This document shows, one piece after another, positions 11,268 through 22,389 of a DNA stretch of 64,000 nucleotides; the stretch's first letter is position 1; each line of letters starts with the position of its first letter. The stretch lies in the NCBI GenBank assembly GCA_917880885.1, contig OU862912.1:52005117-52069116 (forward strand), in the 5' to 3' direction. The notes beneath the pieces are model-generated. The model was given only the letters and a program-made list of their open reading frames with translations. It did not search any database and was not told where the DNA came from. The position numbers were made by a program, and so were the translations under genes. This stretch comes from Limnephilus marmoratus. Taxonomy: Eukaryota > Arthropoda > Insecta > Trichoptera > Limnephilidae.

Positions 11268-11410
11268 ATGTATCTTTTCTCGGAAGATTTTTCAATGTGG
11301 ATGAGTGTTTCAGGCTGATAATTATTGCTTATAATAATTGTTACCCTTTGTGCTATGCATAAAAAATCTTGTCTTAAAAAAACGTTAGTTTTACAATTAA
11401 AAATAATAAT

Positions 11411-12414
11411 TTTATATTTTAGTTTAATAAAAACAGTACCTTACAATTTAAAATTTTATAACCCGTTATTCAACTATAAAGTTAGCGGTATGCACTAGAT
11501 TTTATTTTTCTAGACGATGAATTAGTAACTTCGGGAGGACAATATGGAGACACATTTTAAATATTTGCAACATGTTCTGCAGAATTAATTAAAATGAACG
11601 CGGCAGAAAGGTCGAATCTCCAGGCCTGCTAGGGTGAATTTGACCGTACGTTCGTACAGCACGCGTGCCGCGGCGTATATTTGTTAACACGCTTTCTTCA
11701 CTTACGTCGTTAAGATTCCTACATTATTTTTCTTCTTCTTCTTTTCTTTGATGCGGCAAATTCGACAGTAGGTCCGTCCAAAACACGGGTCGCGAGTCGC
11801 AATTTGTATACACGGCTTCTTTACTTACGTCGTTAAGATTCTGAATATATTTTAGCGTGTATTGTCGTCTTAATATAAAATACCACTAGGTTGCACTCAA
11901 AATGTCAAATATAAATTATTGTAAATGGCTGTCAGCTGCCTTACGACGAAAGCAAATTTTAATTTTATATAATTGAAATTTTTAAATAGTATAAATGGAT
12001 TAAACTTCAATGTTTTGGAGGTGTCTAAATTGATTTATTACCAGTTAAACCAATTTTCTGAGAAAGTAATTGAGACAGTTGACACTCTGTTACATATGTG
12101 GTGTGGGGTACTTCGAAATCTGTTTTCCAGGCACTAAATGATAATGTTTTTTAATTGTTTAATAATAAAGTTACTGCTATGACTCATTTAAGTGCGTTAT
12201 ATTGTTTAGGTGTTGTAAACATGCTAAGGAGTGGGGAATAAAGTTAAGTTAGGAAATAAAGTAAGGAAAATTATGTTTATAAAACCCAAAATATAAACTT
12301 TATTCTTGTAGTTTGGGTTTATATCAAAACATGGCTTGAACTTAGACACCAGTTTTTTTAACGAAATATCTGTTAAAATGCATTATTTTCCAGTTTCCTG
12401 AATTGGAAAAAAAA
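11411..12414. other. Unassigned sequence with a short direct repeat
   Basis: A segment ending ACTTACGTCGTTAAGATTC occurs at 11640-11720 and again, diverged, at 11765-11850 (a tandem duplication of about 120 bp). No coding region recognised. Confidence 0.5.
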
Positions 12415-12855
12415 TTGTCTAAAGCCTCGATTACATTAAGCGAGTACAAGCTACTATCTACTAAGTTTAAAAGCGGTTGACTCGGCGAGTGAGATTGTCA
12501 TGATGACACACAAAACTGTCCACTCGCTAAGTAGCGTAGGAAACTGAGCTCGTAGGTCGCTGCTAGCGCCACAGCTAGTCAGTAGCGAGAATAACAACGC
12601 CTGCGTGAACTAATTCTGTCCTATGTTTTACAGTCGAAACCAGCTGTTTGTTGGCCGCCATTTTGAGCGCATAAATAAACCAATCGCAAGTAAGCGAGTG
12701 GCAAGTAAAGTTGACGACCTTTCATCTTTTTTCGTAGATCGTTAACAATCTGCTAGTTACTAAGTAAGACGATTACAAGCGAGTTGTCTAACAGATAGTG
12801 AATTTCCCAGATAGTAGCTTGTAAACTCGCTCAATGTCGTCGAGGCTTAAGACAA
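12415..12855. mobile_element. Miniature inverted-repeat element
   Basis: Terminal inverted repeats of about 45 bp: left AGCCTCGATTACATTAAGCG, right the reverse complement of AGCCTCGACGACATTGAGCG. Both continue into ACAAGCTACTATCT. The interior is non-coding, with extra AGTAGCGAG/CTCGCTAAG motifs. Confidence 0.8.
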
Positions 12856-13150
12856 TATTGTTGATTCTGAATTTGAAATATGAGATTGTCAAAAAAGATT
12901 TAAAAATGAGAGGTTTCAATGCCCGAGGTTATGGCGCTTGTTCCCATAAGAGATCCTGAGTCGAGTCCTAGTTTCGTCCGTTATCTTTTTATTTTTCCGT
13001 GTCTTGTTCTTTTTCATATTTTCATTTAGATTTATTAGTATTATCTTATTCTTGAATTGTGCGTTAGAATGGTGGGTAAAACCTTTAAAAGTTGTTATTA
13101 CGGCATTACAAGAGTTATTCTTATAAAAATTTAAATAATTGTTTCTCACT
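12856..13150 (+). repeat. tRNA-like repeat of the third family
   Basis: The module at about 12912-12978 (TTCAATGCCCGAGGTTATGG, then GAGTCGAGTCC) is followed by TTATCTTTTTATTTTTCCGTG and a TGTCTTGTTCTTTTTCA tail. These flanks match those at 3550-3720 in inverse orientation. The stems are too decayed for a real tRNA. It lies just upstream of the first visible channel exon. Confidence 0.55.
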
Positions 13151-13248
13151 TTTATCTAACCTATAAAAAGTGTTTTTAAAATAAAAAATTTCCATTAACC
13201 GTGTCACACTTTTCTGTATATTAACGTGTTCTGTTCCGTTCCGTCCAG

Positions 13249-13469
13249 GAGATATCGCTGGACGTGTTCATGCAAGTGTACTGGGAGGACCACCGTATGA
13301 AGGCAGTGTCGGACCTGCCCTTCATAGAGCTGACATGGGAACAGCGCCACATGTTCTGGATGCCAGACCTCTACATCCGTCAGCTGCGGGAGATGAAGGT
13401 CCTGTCAGTCTTCCAGGAGATGGCGTCCTTGAGGCTCTACAAGAACAGCACGCTCGCCGTCAGCATTGG
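13249..13469 (+). CDS. Cys-loop chloride channel, first visible exon (extracellular domain)
   Basis: This is the first exon in the window of a Cys-loop ligand-gated anion channel. Its acceptor is CCGTCCAG before a phase-0 GAG, and its donor is GTAAGG (phase 2). The translation runs from EISLDVFMQVYWEDHRM to LYKNSTLAVSI and contains the agonist-loop segment FWMPDLYI, typical of the ligand-binding domain of insect GABA/glycine/histamine-type subunits. The protein is a subunit of a pentameric plasma-membrane channel. Six exons join in frame to 368 residues. The signal peptide and N-terminal exons are not seen and must lie upstream of the window. Several traits point to the insect 'group I' clade (CG7589, CG6927, CG11340/pHCl-2): the PGR motif before M2, the missing second cysteine pair, and the overall sequence. 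Members of that clade have been reported as pH- or zinc-responsive. Family certain, clade likely, exact ortholog unknown. Confidence 0.93.
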
Positions 13470-13504
13470 GTAAGGAATTCATTCAAAACATAAGACCATT
13501 TTTT

Positions 13505-14390
13505 TACGTTAGCTCCACACAGGAGGTCCTGAGGAAAATAATTTCCCTTAAGGCCTATGTCATCTTAGGGGTTGCTGTGTGGAGGGTCTTTTTAAGGAAA
13601 GGAAGGAGAGGATGTTCTGGTATGAAGGGGTGGGTAGGAATATGGGGGTCAGTGTCTCAATTTGGGAGGCTTGAATGGGTACCGCCGCCCCGGGAACTTT
13701 TATTGGATAACCTATACCTCTGCCATAGGTCACCCCACAGCATCTCCAAAGATTACATAGGCCCTGAGGGAAATTATTTTCCTCAGTTCCTCCTGTGTGG
13801 AGCTAATGTAAAAAAAAAAAAAAAAAAATAATTAAAAAAATAACCCGGGAACCTTTATTGGATAACCAACACCTCTGCCATAGGTCACCCCATCGCTACG
13901 TTTGGTGATTTAGCAGGGGTGCCCGGGTTCATGGGGTGAGATTTGTCTAGGTCTTGGGGGTCTTGGATGACCAGGACATACTGAACCCCAGATTCCTACC
14001 CACCCCTTAAACCCTTTTCTTTATCAGAACTCTCCTCCCCTTCCTTTCCTTAAAAAACCCTCCACACAGCATCCCCAAAGATGACATAGGCCCTGAGGGA
14101 AAATATGTTCCTCAGGGCCTCCTGTGTGGAGCTCATGTAAAAAAAAAGTGTCCAGGAGTGATAGACGTATGAATCCATCCATCCAATTGCGGTACAAGGC
14201 GATGGGTTTAGAGAGTCCGGCTGGAAAAGTTAAAAGGCTTCCTCTACCAGTGAAGAGAGACGCAAGACCCGGTCAAACCTCACCCCATGAACCCGGGCAC
14301 CTCTGCTAAGTCATCAAATGTAGCGAACTACTTGGGGTGACCTACGGCAGGCTGTTGGTTATCTAATAAATGGTTCCCGGGACAGAATAC
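13505..14390. repeat. Cluster of retroelement 3' ends
   Basis: Two inverted LINE 3' tails (13505 and 13810) face each other around CTCCACACAGGAGG/CCTCCTGTGTGGAG. A third unit (13843-14150) runs from CCCGGGAACCTTTATTGG through GGGTGCCCGGGTTCATGGGG to an A-rich tail. A fourth, reversed piece ends at 14390. Sequences match 41855-42255 and 57550-57790. Short frames here are not genes. Confidence 0.7.
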
Positions 14391-14934
14391 CAGTCAAAAA
14401 ATAGATAATCCAGTCACTGTGGCACCACGTAGGTATTTTTTTTATAAAGGGCCCCCTTCTATTTTTTTATGAACGATGAAAATATTCACATACAAACATT
14501 TCATAAAAATGCTGTACCTCTGTCAATTTTTTGATTTTCGAACAGTTTAAGATTTGGAAACTTAAATCGGATGTACCTATAGTTTTTCTAATATGTTGTC
14601 AACCAGATTGAAAAACGTAGTTTCCAGAAAAACGCGATCAAAGTTTTGCTGAAGGATAATTCAACATACATAAAATGCTGTATCTCCGTCAATTCTTCGA
14701 ATTTCTTAACATCTGGTGAGAGCATTCTTAACAAATGCATCTTTCCGAAAATGACTTAAAAATGGCAATTTTTATTTACTGGTGCCTTAAAGCCTTGTTT
14801 AGGATTTGATCAATGGAACATGGAGGCGGTTGGGGGCCCCTCAGAACCAGGGGCCCGGGTGGGCCGCCCCCTCCCCCCCCCCCCCCTTAGTCCTTAGAAA
14901 GCTAGTCCTAATGATTCCCACATTTCGTACGTGA
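14391..14934. other. Unassigned intronic sequence
   Basis: A partly repeated phrase (CATAAAAATGCTGTACCTCTGTCAATTTTT near 14510 and ATAAAATGCTGTATCTCCGT near 14672) suggests an old duplication. A poly-C run is at 14870-14886. No gene. Confidence 0.4.
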
Positions 14935-15265
14935 ACCTTTACCTTTGTGTAACAGCAAGATCACAGCCCTTGTTTAAACTAATAGCGTGTAACCCTCCTA
15001 AAATTTGCACAATCATGTGAGAATTATACGGCTCTCCTTCAAAGTATTCGGCAGCAATATTGTCGAAACCAACAGCCTTACGATTCTTCGTACATTTAAT
15101 CGATCTTTTTATTTCATTCTTGCTGATTTTGTAAATATTCACTCCGTCATTGTTCATACCATTGAATCACTCGGGTTGCTTTCAAAGACTTCTTCAAAAT
15201 ATTTCATCCATCTCTCTTTTATTTCTTCTTCTTCCTCATTCGTCAGCATTTTTCCGCCTTTCGAT
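14935..15265 (-). pseudogene. RTE-type LINE reverse transcriptase fragment
   Basis: On the - strand the reading is NEEEEEIKERWMKYFEEVFE, a broken stretch, then ISKNEIKRSIKCTKNRKAVG FDNIAAEYF. This matches the start of the RT domain of RTE-class LINEs (EERWxxYFxxL and KNxKAxGxDNIxAE). Stops and a frame change show that it is dead. It lies antisense in the channel intron. Confidence 0.7.
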
Positions 15266-15779
15266 TAAAAAGCTTTCAAGCTTCCTTTTTTTGGATCACT
15301 CCGGGACATTTAGAAAAAATACACGAGTTTTATAAAAATCTCGATAACGCGCCACAAAACTTAATTTTTGTTTTCGAATGGACAAATGGACATACATGAA
15401 GCAAAAAGGGTTTGGACATTGAAATGGTTACGCACGGACATGCACTTTGGCTTACAAGACTTGGAAGCTGACTCGTAGAAAAAAACTCGGGGACAGTTGT
15501 TGCACGGGCTCAATTGTACCAGTACCTACAATCATCCCCCGATAAATTGGTACGACTATCCCCAAACTATCCGATTTCAAATTAAAAGGCAAAATTTTGG
15601 TTAATCTTTATTTCACGAACGCTTCAAAATCCACCCTAAAATAAACTACAATTTTCCAAAGAAATGTGTGGATTATAAAACAGGTATAAACTCAGTAATT
15701 TCAATATTATGCTATGAATGCAATCGGAAAAAAGCGAGTGTGCTTTAGACGACACGACTGAAGTAAAACTACAAGACAA

Positions 15780-15893
15780 ACCTCGCCCAATGAACCCAGG
15801 TATCCCTGCTAAGTTACCAAACGAAGCGAACAGGGTGATCTACGACCTTGGGGTGACCTGCGACCTTGGGGTGAACTACGACCTTGGGGTGAC
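15780..15893 (+). repeat. Retroelement 3'-end fragment with a short tandem next to the satellite
   Basis: CAATGAACCCAGGTATCCCTG and TACCAAACGAAGCGAACAGG match the family seen at 21540-21640 and 57740-57790. The phrase GACCTTGGGGTGA is then tripled immediately before the hexamer array. Confidence 0.6.
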
Positions 15894-16480
15894 CATCCTT
15901 ATCCTCATCCTTATTCTTATCCTTATCCTTATCCTTATCCTTATCCTTATCCTTATCCTTATCCTTATCCTTATCCTTATCCTTATCCTTATCCTTATCC
16001 TTATCCTTATCCTTATCCTTATCCTTATCCTTATCCTTATCCTTATCCTTATCCTTATCCTTATCCTTATCCTTATCCTTATCCTTATCCTTATCCTTAT
16101 CCTTATCCTTATCCTTATCCTTATCCTTATCCTTATCCTTATCCTTATCCTTATCCCTATCCCTATCCCTATCCCTATCCCTATCCCTATCCCTATCCCT
16201 ATCCCTATCCCTATCCCTATCCCTATCCCTATCCCTATCCCTATCCCTATCCCTATCCCTATCCCTATCCCTATCCCTATCCTTATCCTTATCCTTATCC
16301 TTATCCTTATCCTTATCCTTATCCTCATCCTTATCCTCATCCTTATCCTCATCCTTATCCTCATCCTTATCCTCATCCTTATCCTCATCCTTATCCTCAT
16401 CCTTATCCTCATCCTTATCCTCATCCTTATCCTCATCCTTATCCTCATCCTTATCCTTATCCTCATCCTTATCACTCCCC
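15894..16480. repeat. 590-bp TTATCC hexamer array with variant blocks
   Basis: There are about 97 hexamers in distinct blocks: CTTATC (to about 16153), CCTATC (about 16154-16280), CTTATC again (to about 16320), then a 12-bp CTCATCCTTATC unit (about 16324-16475). The long frames on both strands (Ile-Leu/Ile-Pro, or Asp-Lys/Arg-Ile) are artefacts of the hexamer. Confidence 0.95.
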
Positions 16481-16489
16481 AAGTCAAGC

Positions 16490-17150
16490 GTGCATAAAGG
16501 CCCGACCGATCGCCTAGCAATCGATCACCGTTCACATCGATTACCGTTCGCATGACATTTTTCGTAACAATCACCACTTTTCGTAACGCATTTACCAGCT
16601 TACCCCCCAAGTCGAGCGTGCGTAAAGAAGTTTTACTTCAAAATTTTCTTCTTTCAATTGCAACACCACTGTGTCCAGCGTGCTACTAGCGACAATTCCT
16701 CAAGTGTCCGTGCCATCGCCTGACTACGCATCATAAACATATTAGTGAGTTATTCGCCTTGGTACTACTGACCCGTGATACAATTGTTCCCGGTCTCTCC
16801 TAATATACATTTTACGAACTTTGCTTATTTTGTGTTTTATTAAATTAATCACTTTTACACCTTTGTCCTTTTGGTATTTGTATTATTGACACTTTGGAAT
16901 ATTAAATTTCATTCACAATGTCAACATACTATATTTTTTCTAAAATCAACTGATAACTACTGTTTGTCAAAGTAACCTTTATTTAACCGTGCAGGTACTT
17001 GCTTGCAGATCAAAATCATAACAAGAAATTATTTGTGATAATGAAAGTACTTACCTAAACAATATTGTTTTAGGTAATCAGCTAAACTGAAATAAAACAA
17101 ACATTTGCGGTAAATACAAAAGCATTAGATCACCCGCAAAATCAATCACT
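16490..17150. other. Unassigned intronic sequence
   Basis: The GATCGCCTAGCAATCGATCA area just after the satellite has short internal repeats of ATCACCGTTC/ATTACCGTTCGCAT. A perfect palindrome ACCTAAACAATATTGTTTTAGGT lies near 17053. No gene. Confidence 0.4.
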
Positions 17151-17156
17151 GGTGAG

Positions 17157-17322
17157 GGGGCATACATTAATTACGTGAGCTTAAAAGGGGGGAGAGGTCC
17201 AGCAATATCTCACGCTACTTGAAAATATTATAGGAAGTGGCCCAAATTTATCACACCAAGGGGGGGGAGAGGGGTATAGATTGCAAGAAAAACTGCTCAC
17301 GTAATTAATGTATGCCCCCTGG
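17157..17322. mobile_element. Miniature element, Harbinger-like ends
   Basis: Perfect inverted ends GGGCATACATTAATTACGTG and the reverse complement at 17299-17321 surround a short G-rich interior. The G-run ends resemble the TWA-flanked elements at 21051 and 54401, but the target duplication is not clear. Confidence 0.65.
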
Positions 17323-17559
17323 GGCCCTGACCAAATTTATCCCAGCTCACATAGGTCTCATATAAATCGTTATATCTCCCTTACTGTCATGTTGAGAAAT
17401 ATGATCTAATACAAACGGTGTTAGAAAGAAAACTCGACGCTTTTTATGTGTGTTTTTCTTTTTTCCGTTATCAGTAATTTTAGATAGAAAAAACTAAGGT
17501 GAGCTATTTTTTAAATTTTTTTATGTTCGTTTCAAAAATTTTAATATTACAGAAATTAT

Positions 17560-18100
17560 GTTTATCTATCTATCTATCCATCTTCTATCTACCTATATAA
17601 TCTATATCTATCTTCTTCTTCTATCTATTCTAAAAATGAATCGCCAAAATGTATGTACGCGCATAACTTCCGAACGACTGCACCAAATTAGATAATTCTT
17701 TTTTATTGTGTTCCTTATTATCAGGACAAGGTTTGTATAAAACTGCTGGTGAGTTCTGGCATTATGAAATTTGTATTAAAAATTGCAATAGGTGGCACGC
17801 GAGCTGTTTGAAAACTGAATGTGCCGGAAACGAATGTATGGAATGTGGGAGGGGGGAGGGGAACTCGGGTAGGGGGTTCGGGGGAGAGGAAACAGGGAGG
17901 GGGGAGGGGAAATCGGGAAGGGGGTTCGCGGTACGGGGGAAGGGGGAGAGGGGTATGGGGAGAGGAAAGGTGGTGGAGCGGAGTGGGAACGCGAGAGGGG
18001 AAGGGAAACGGGACGAATGGGAAAGGACACGCAGGAAAATTTTTGAGAAACAATTTCTTTATTAAATGGCATAGCAACGCATGCCGGGTACCAGCTAGTT
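17560..18100 (+). mobile_element. CTAG-ended Helitron-like repeat, best full copy
   Basis: It starts with a (TATC)n microsatellite and AAAATGAATCGCC, and passes GCATAACTTCCGAACGACTG, ATCAGGACAAGG and GGTGGCACGCGAGCTG. The GGGGAGGG-rich core follows. It ends AATGGCATAGCAACGCATGC then CGGGTACCAGCTAG followed by T. The several reading frames across it are compositional artefacts. Confidence 0.7.
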
Positions 18101-18714
18101 TCTGATAAAAACATTTGAAAGCATATTCTTTCACCTTTCAAAAAAAGTTTTTAGTTTGCCGATACATTCAGAAATTTTCCATTATTTGACCTGACAGAAT
18201 ATACCCGAAACCTTATTTAAATAATGAAAAGATATATCTAAGTAGGTACTTTATTACTTGATTTTTATACTTAAATATATTATACGGTATGTAAAGTACC
18301 TATTGAAATTGCTTTTAGGACAAATATTCTAGATTACCGTTACAATGAGCTGAACATCATAATAATTTTAAAAAATAAATGGAAAATAGTACCTAATACT
18401 TATTGATGCGTGTTACGTGTTACACGAGTGTTCAAATTCATTGCAAAATAATAACAGAACCGCCAAAGACGTCCTTGGGCTATTTTTAGTTAAAAAATAT
18501 TCCTTTTATAGCCGACCTCATTACATGTAAGGTGACCTCCAAGAAATCGCCCCATGATGTATATTGCCATATAAAATTGGAAGGTTATAATTTTGGATTA
18601 TTCTGAAAAATTTCCGCTATATTGTGATTGATTGGTTTTACTTTTACGCCATTAATTTTCATGACAGCAAAAACATTGTTGAAGCTTTCAAATAAAATAC
18701 TTACATGCATATAA
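18101..18714. other. AT-rich intronic sequence
   Basis: I see no genes or recognisable repeats here. Confidence 0.4.
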
Positions 18715-20220
18715 ACTAGCGATGGGAAATATCGATCAAATATCGATTTTGTATCGATCTTTTTTACCATCGATGCATTTCGATACATTCATAGATAAAT
18801 CGATTCTTGAGCAATCGATTCTCGCATCGATGTCAAATCGATTAATTCTGACCAATCACAACGCTTCTCTCACATCGATTATTTCTGACCAATCACAGCG
18901 CTGGATTTACATCGATTAATTCTGACGAATCACAGCGCTGGATTTACATCGATTCGCAATCCGAATGAAATGTCATCGTAAGTAGAATCGATTCTCGCTT
19001 ATCGATGTCTATGTTCATATCGAATACAGTTCGATACAATCGTTTTGAAATGTCATCGAAGTGGAATCGATTCTCGCTTATCGATGTCAATATTCATTCG
19101 AATGCACAGTCCGATATAATCGCTTTGAAATGTCATCGAAAATGAGTGATACGATACAATCGTTTTACAACTGTCAGAATTCATTCGTAAACTCAAATCG
19201 ATTCTAGATCCGAGATGTTGTATTTCAAGATACGTCAAATATTTCAGATTGTGATAAAGCGTGTTGATGTTATCATCATCCCGCTTTGTTGTAAATGCTG
19301 AATTAATACTTTTAAGTTTCCAGTTTTATTTTATGTTTAGATTGCCATGGTGACTGTTTTTCACAATTTAAAGTTTATTATTACTTATGTTATTTTGAGG
19401 TTATGTATTTCTAGGGAGGTGTAGGTATATTTAAAATAAAACAATAACTTACAGGTAGGTACCCGTTACATCATAAGGTACAGGTAGGTACCCAACATTA
19501 AACACGCCTCTAAAATATGTAGATACGTAGGTTTAAAAAATAAAATAAACAGTGACAGTTTTTATATCTAATTGGACTTATTTTCGGTACATAACCTATA
19601 ATCCTAAATGACGTAAAGTAAATTAGAAAATACTTTTCTTTGTTCTTAAAAAACATGTATAATATTTTCTTTTAGTTGTACGTAGGTATTCGAATCTTAT
19701 TAATAATTATTTATAATAATATTCAATCGTAATGCTTTATGAGACGCATACATATTTCAAATTCGCGGGTAACGAAATAATATTAATGTTGCTAGTAAAT
19801 AATAAGGAAATCATTGCCAGGAATAAATAATACCATTGACAGATTATTTTTGTTACAGTTCCTAAACTATACACCTAAATAACGTAAAATAAATACCTTT
19901 CTTTGTACTTAAAATACGTATAATATTTTATTTTTACGGAGATATTCGAATCTTATTAATAATTATTTGCAATAATGTTCAATAACAACCAGTGACCCCG
20001 ATAAATTTTTTTTGCAGTACTTTCTTACGAAAGTGTTGCCATTCCAATGCACCTTTTTTGTCCAACCCCCCCCCCCCCGCGAGAGAAAAATTACTGCCCC
20101 TGGCTGTAGCTATTGCTCCCGAACTCTGAGCGATTAATCGATATATCATTCGATCATTTTTATGTATCAATAATAATGTATCGATTATGAAAATGTATCG
20201 ATTATTATAAACCAATCATC
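18715..20220. repeat. ATCGAT-rich repetitive element
   Basis: AGCGATGGGAAATATCGATC begins a region crowded with ATCGAT/TATCGATT motifs (18720-19220). It includes a 51-bp tandem with CTGACCAATCACAGCGCTGG. Similar motifs reappear at 20130-20210. This is typical of insect DNA transposons with ATCGAT-rich subterminal repeats. The interior holds only AT-rich sequence and a poly-C run at 20068. Confidence 0.55.
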
Positions 20221-21046
20221 TTACATTGTTTTTCTATGGATTGGCAATATCATAACAAAATTTACCGACAGAATAGGGTACCTATCTTCATAGGTTTTTT
20301 ATTTGCGAAAAAATACGGTAATGAGGGTATTTTTATTTTATTTTTACGTTGTAGAATAAATTTTCTACAACGATTTAAAATGTGCCGCTAAAATGCCATG
20401 TTACTTTTTTATTCGTGAATTCGGCGGTGTTGACGTCACGCCGGGCAAAGTTGGTAACTGCTAATAGCACCCCGCACACGACCACTTCGGAGCGACCGAG
20501 TCCCGCGCCACTGCTAGAAATGTACAGACCGATAAGTTTACAGCGCAGTTCGGTGACTGCCGTTTTACCAGCCTGTGGCGTTTTCTATGTCACAATGAAG
20601 TTGTAGCCAGTTGGAACCGTTTTGGAATGTGCGGTTTTTGAAATCAATAATTATAAACGAATTTTTTAAAATCACACATTTTTAGTACAACGATTAGAAT
20701 CAGAAAAACAAACTTTGTAGGTGCCATACACAAAGATAAAAGCGCGAGCAGATATCTGTTGAACCGCGAGCGCTTATGCATTGTACCGTCACACAACGCT
20801 ATCAAATAATTCTTCCTGTGGTAGGAGAGGGGGTCAGATGAATTAGAGAGCTGCCACGAAATGCCATTTCTTTGTACTGAATCTGTCAACTTGACAGCTG
20901 TCATCACCCATTTAAACATCTCCGTAATGAAATGACCCCTCTCCTGTTTACGGCAGAGAGGGGGTTGCATAACTTTTCACATATCGCCTCGGCTGCGGTT
21001 ACGGCAGATTACAGCGTATAACTTTGAGCTTCGAGCGCGTAAACTG
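20221..21046. other. Unassigned intronic sequence
   Basis: A GC-richer block (20390-20600) with TGACGTCACG and a second at 20740-20800 may be remains of a mobile element. No protein domain recognised. Confidence 0.35.
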
Positions 21047-21050
21047 CTTA

Positions 21051-21206
21051 GGGAATGTACCCATACTACGTGACCTGTTCAGGGGGGGGGTCTTCAAAAT
21101 ACCGCGCTTGGTACAAATGAGAGGCGGCGGCCTAAGGTTTTTAGTCATCGGGGGGGGGGGGGTTAAAATTTGCAAAAAGTTGGTCACGTAGTATAAGTAT
21201 GTTCCC
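21051..21206. mobile_element. PIF/Harbinger-type miniature element with TTA target duplication
   Basis: The ends GGGAATGTACCCATACTACG and CGTAGTATAAGTATGTTCCC are inverted and flanked on both sides by TTA. A 3-bp TWA duplication with G-starting ends is the mark of PIF/Harbinger. The copy at 54401-54772 has the same ends with TAA duplications. Confidence 0.8.
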
Positions 21207-21534
21207 TTAGGTGTGACAGGTCTGATGGGATTGTATGATCTTTGAGTGTTATAAATATTATCGTCAACTCTTTTGTTTTGACAAAAACAAAATTTGCTAA
21301 TTTTTTTAAACAAAATTGTTGGCAAATTTTCAAAATTGGCGAAAAGCCCGCCCACAGTTTGAATTAATTATTTTTTATGGATATAAGATAAATAACAATT
21401 ATTAAAGAATTATAAGGTTTAAGAGGAAACCGAGCAGTGTTTTGTTCATATTTAAACGTATTTCCCGATTTCCTCTCTGGAAAAATGTTTGGTTTAAACC
21501 AGTCCCCCTTTCCGGCCCGCCACGCAGTGGGTGG

Positions 21535-21675
21535 ACAAATGCATTCACCACCAAGACCTAGACATACCTTGAACCCGGGCATCCCTGCTCACGTCACCAA
21601 ACGTAGCGAACAACTTGGGGTGACCTAAGGCAGGGGTTTTGGTTATCCAATAAATAGTTCCCGGGGCGGCGATAC
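21535..21675 (+). repeat. Retroelement 3'-end fragment
   Basis: It contains TTGAACCCGGGCATCCCTGC, ACGTAGCGAACAACTTGGGG and TATCCAATAAATAGTTCCCG, the same family as 13840-14390 and 41855-41990. Confidence 0.65.
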
Positions 21676-21815
21676 CATTCCCACCTTCCAAGTTTGTATA
21701 ATACATGTAGTATAACACATAGCCATCCTATACATATAAAAGTTAGGGTTTTGTATCTATCCACAATACATAATCGATAAGCTTGTTATAATGGTTTTAT
21801 TTCGTTTAATTTCAG

Positions 21816-21898
21816 GGCAACAGTAATAATAAGATGTGACATGGACTTCGTTCTCTACCCATTGGATGTGCAAATCTGTCCAGTTGATTTTAGCAGTT
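21816..21898 (+). CDS. Cys-loop chloride channel, Cys-loop exon
   Basis: This small 83-nt exon has an acceptor in TAATTTCAG and a donor of GTAAGT. It joins in phase to the upstream exon (2+1) and to the next exon (1+2). It encodes GATVIIRCDMDFVLYPLDVQ followed by ICPVDFSS. The two cysteines are separated by exactly 13 residues with the central YPLD, which is the defining disulphide Cys-loop that couples ligand binding to gating. It is too short to show up well as an open reading frame and was found by following the splice phases. Confidence 0.93.
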
Positions 21899-21907
21899 GT
21901 AAGTCAA

Positions 21908-22215
21908 ATACCACGTTATCTATCTATCCATCTTCTATCTAAATAAATAACAATGAATCGCCGAAATCTATGTACTTTATGCGCAACTTCCGAACAACTG
22001 CACCAAATTGGAAAATTCTTTTTATTGTGTTTGCTATTGTCAGGACAAGGTTTATATAAAAGAAGCATAATGAAATTTGTATAAAAAAATTGCAATAGGT
22101 GGCACGGGAGCTGTTTGAAAACTGAATGTACCGGGACTGAATGTATGGAATGCTGGAAAGGGCGGGGAACTCGGGAGGGGGGAGTGGAACTCGAGAGAAG
22201 GGTTCACGGGCATTT
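21908..22215 (+). mobile_element. Truncated Helitron-like repeat
   Basis: It starts just after the Cys-loop exon donor with TATCTATCTATCC and AATGAATCGCC, runs into the GGGGAGGG core and stops without the CTAG end. Confidence 0.65.
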
Positions 22216-22389
22216 TATGATATTTACTGTGCAGTAGTAAGATTCCAACTGCTTGGAGCCCACTTTTCCATTTGTGGTACGCTGAAAGGTTGAAGATAGT
22301 GGAAGAGAAGAAGATGAAGGTTGGATCTATTTACTAAATATTTCGAAGCTGAATTTCGATCTCTGGTTTTAACCAGAGCGATCAATTTG

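Larger units (their letters stand above)
9811..11410. repeat. 1.6-kb palindrome of 417-bp tRNA-like units
   Basis: Two direct copies of a 417-bp unit (9811 and 10228) face inverted copies of the same unit (10818-11410). A partial inverted copy (10614-10700) and an AT-rich spacer (10700-10817) lie between. The arms look practically identical. Each full unit carries a 73-nt tRNA-like module. The repeat is non-coding. It is either a recently formed mobile-element palindrome or a read-foldback assembly artefact. Confidence 0.85.

Noticed and set aside
1..13248. Upstream exons of the chloride channel (signal peptide and first beta strands)
   Set aside because: I looked for phase-0 donors preceded by family-like sequence and found none; the exons are presumably left of the window.
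15718..16610. Long open frames (222-259 codons) across the hexamer satellite on both strands
   Set aside because: The peptides are pure Ile-Leu/Ile-Pro, Asp-Lys or Arg-Ile repeats, produced because a 6-bp period without stop codons is open in several frames.
20382..20606. GC-richer frame that might be an exon
   Set aside because: No family-like residues and no splice borders in phase with the channel; the Cys-loop exon joins directly to the 13249 exon.
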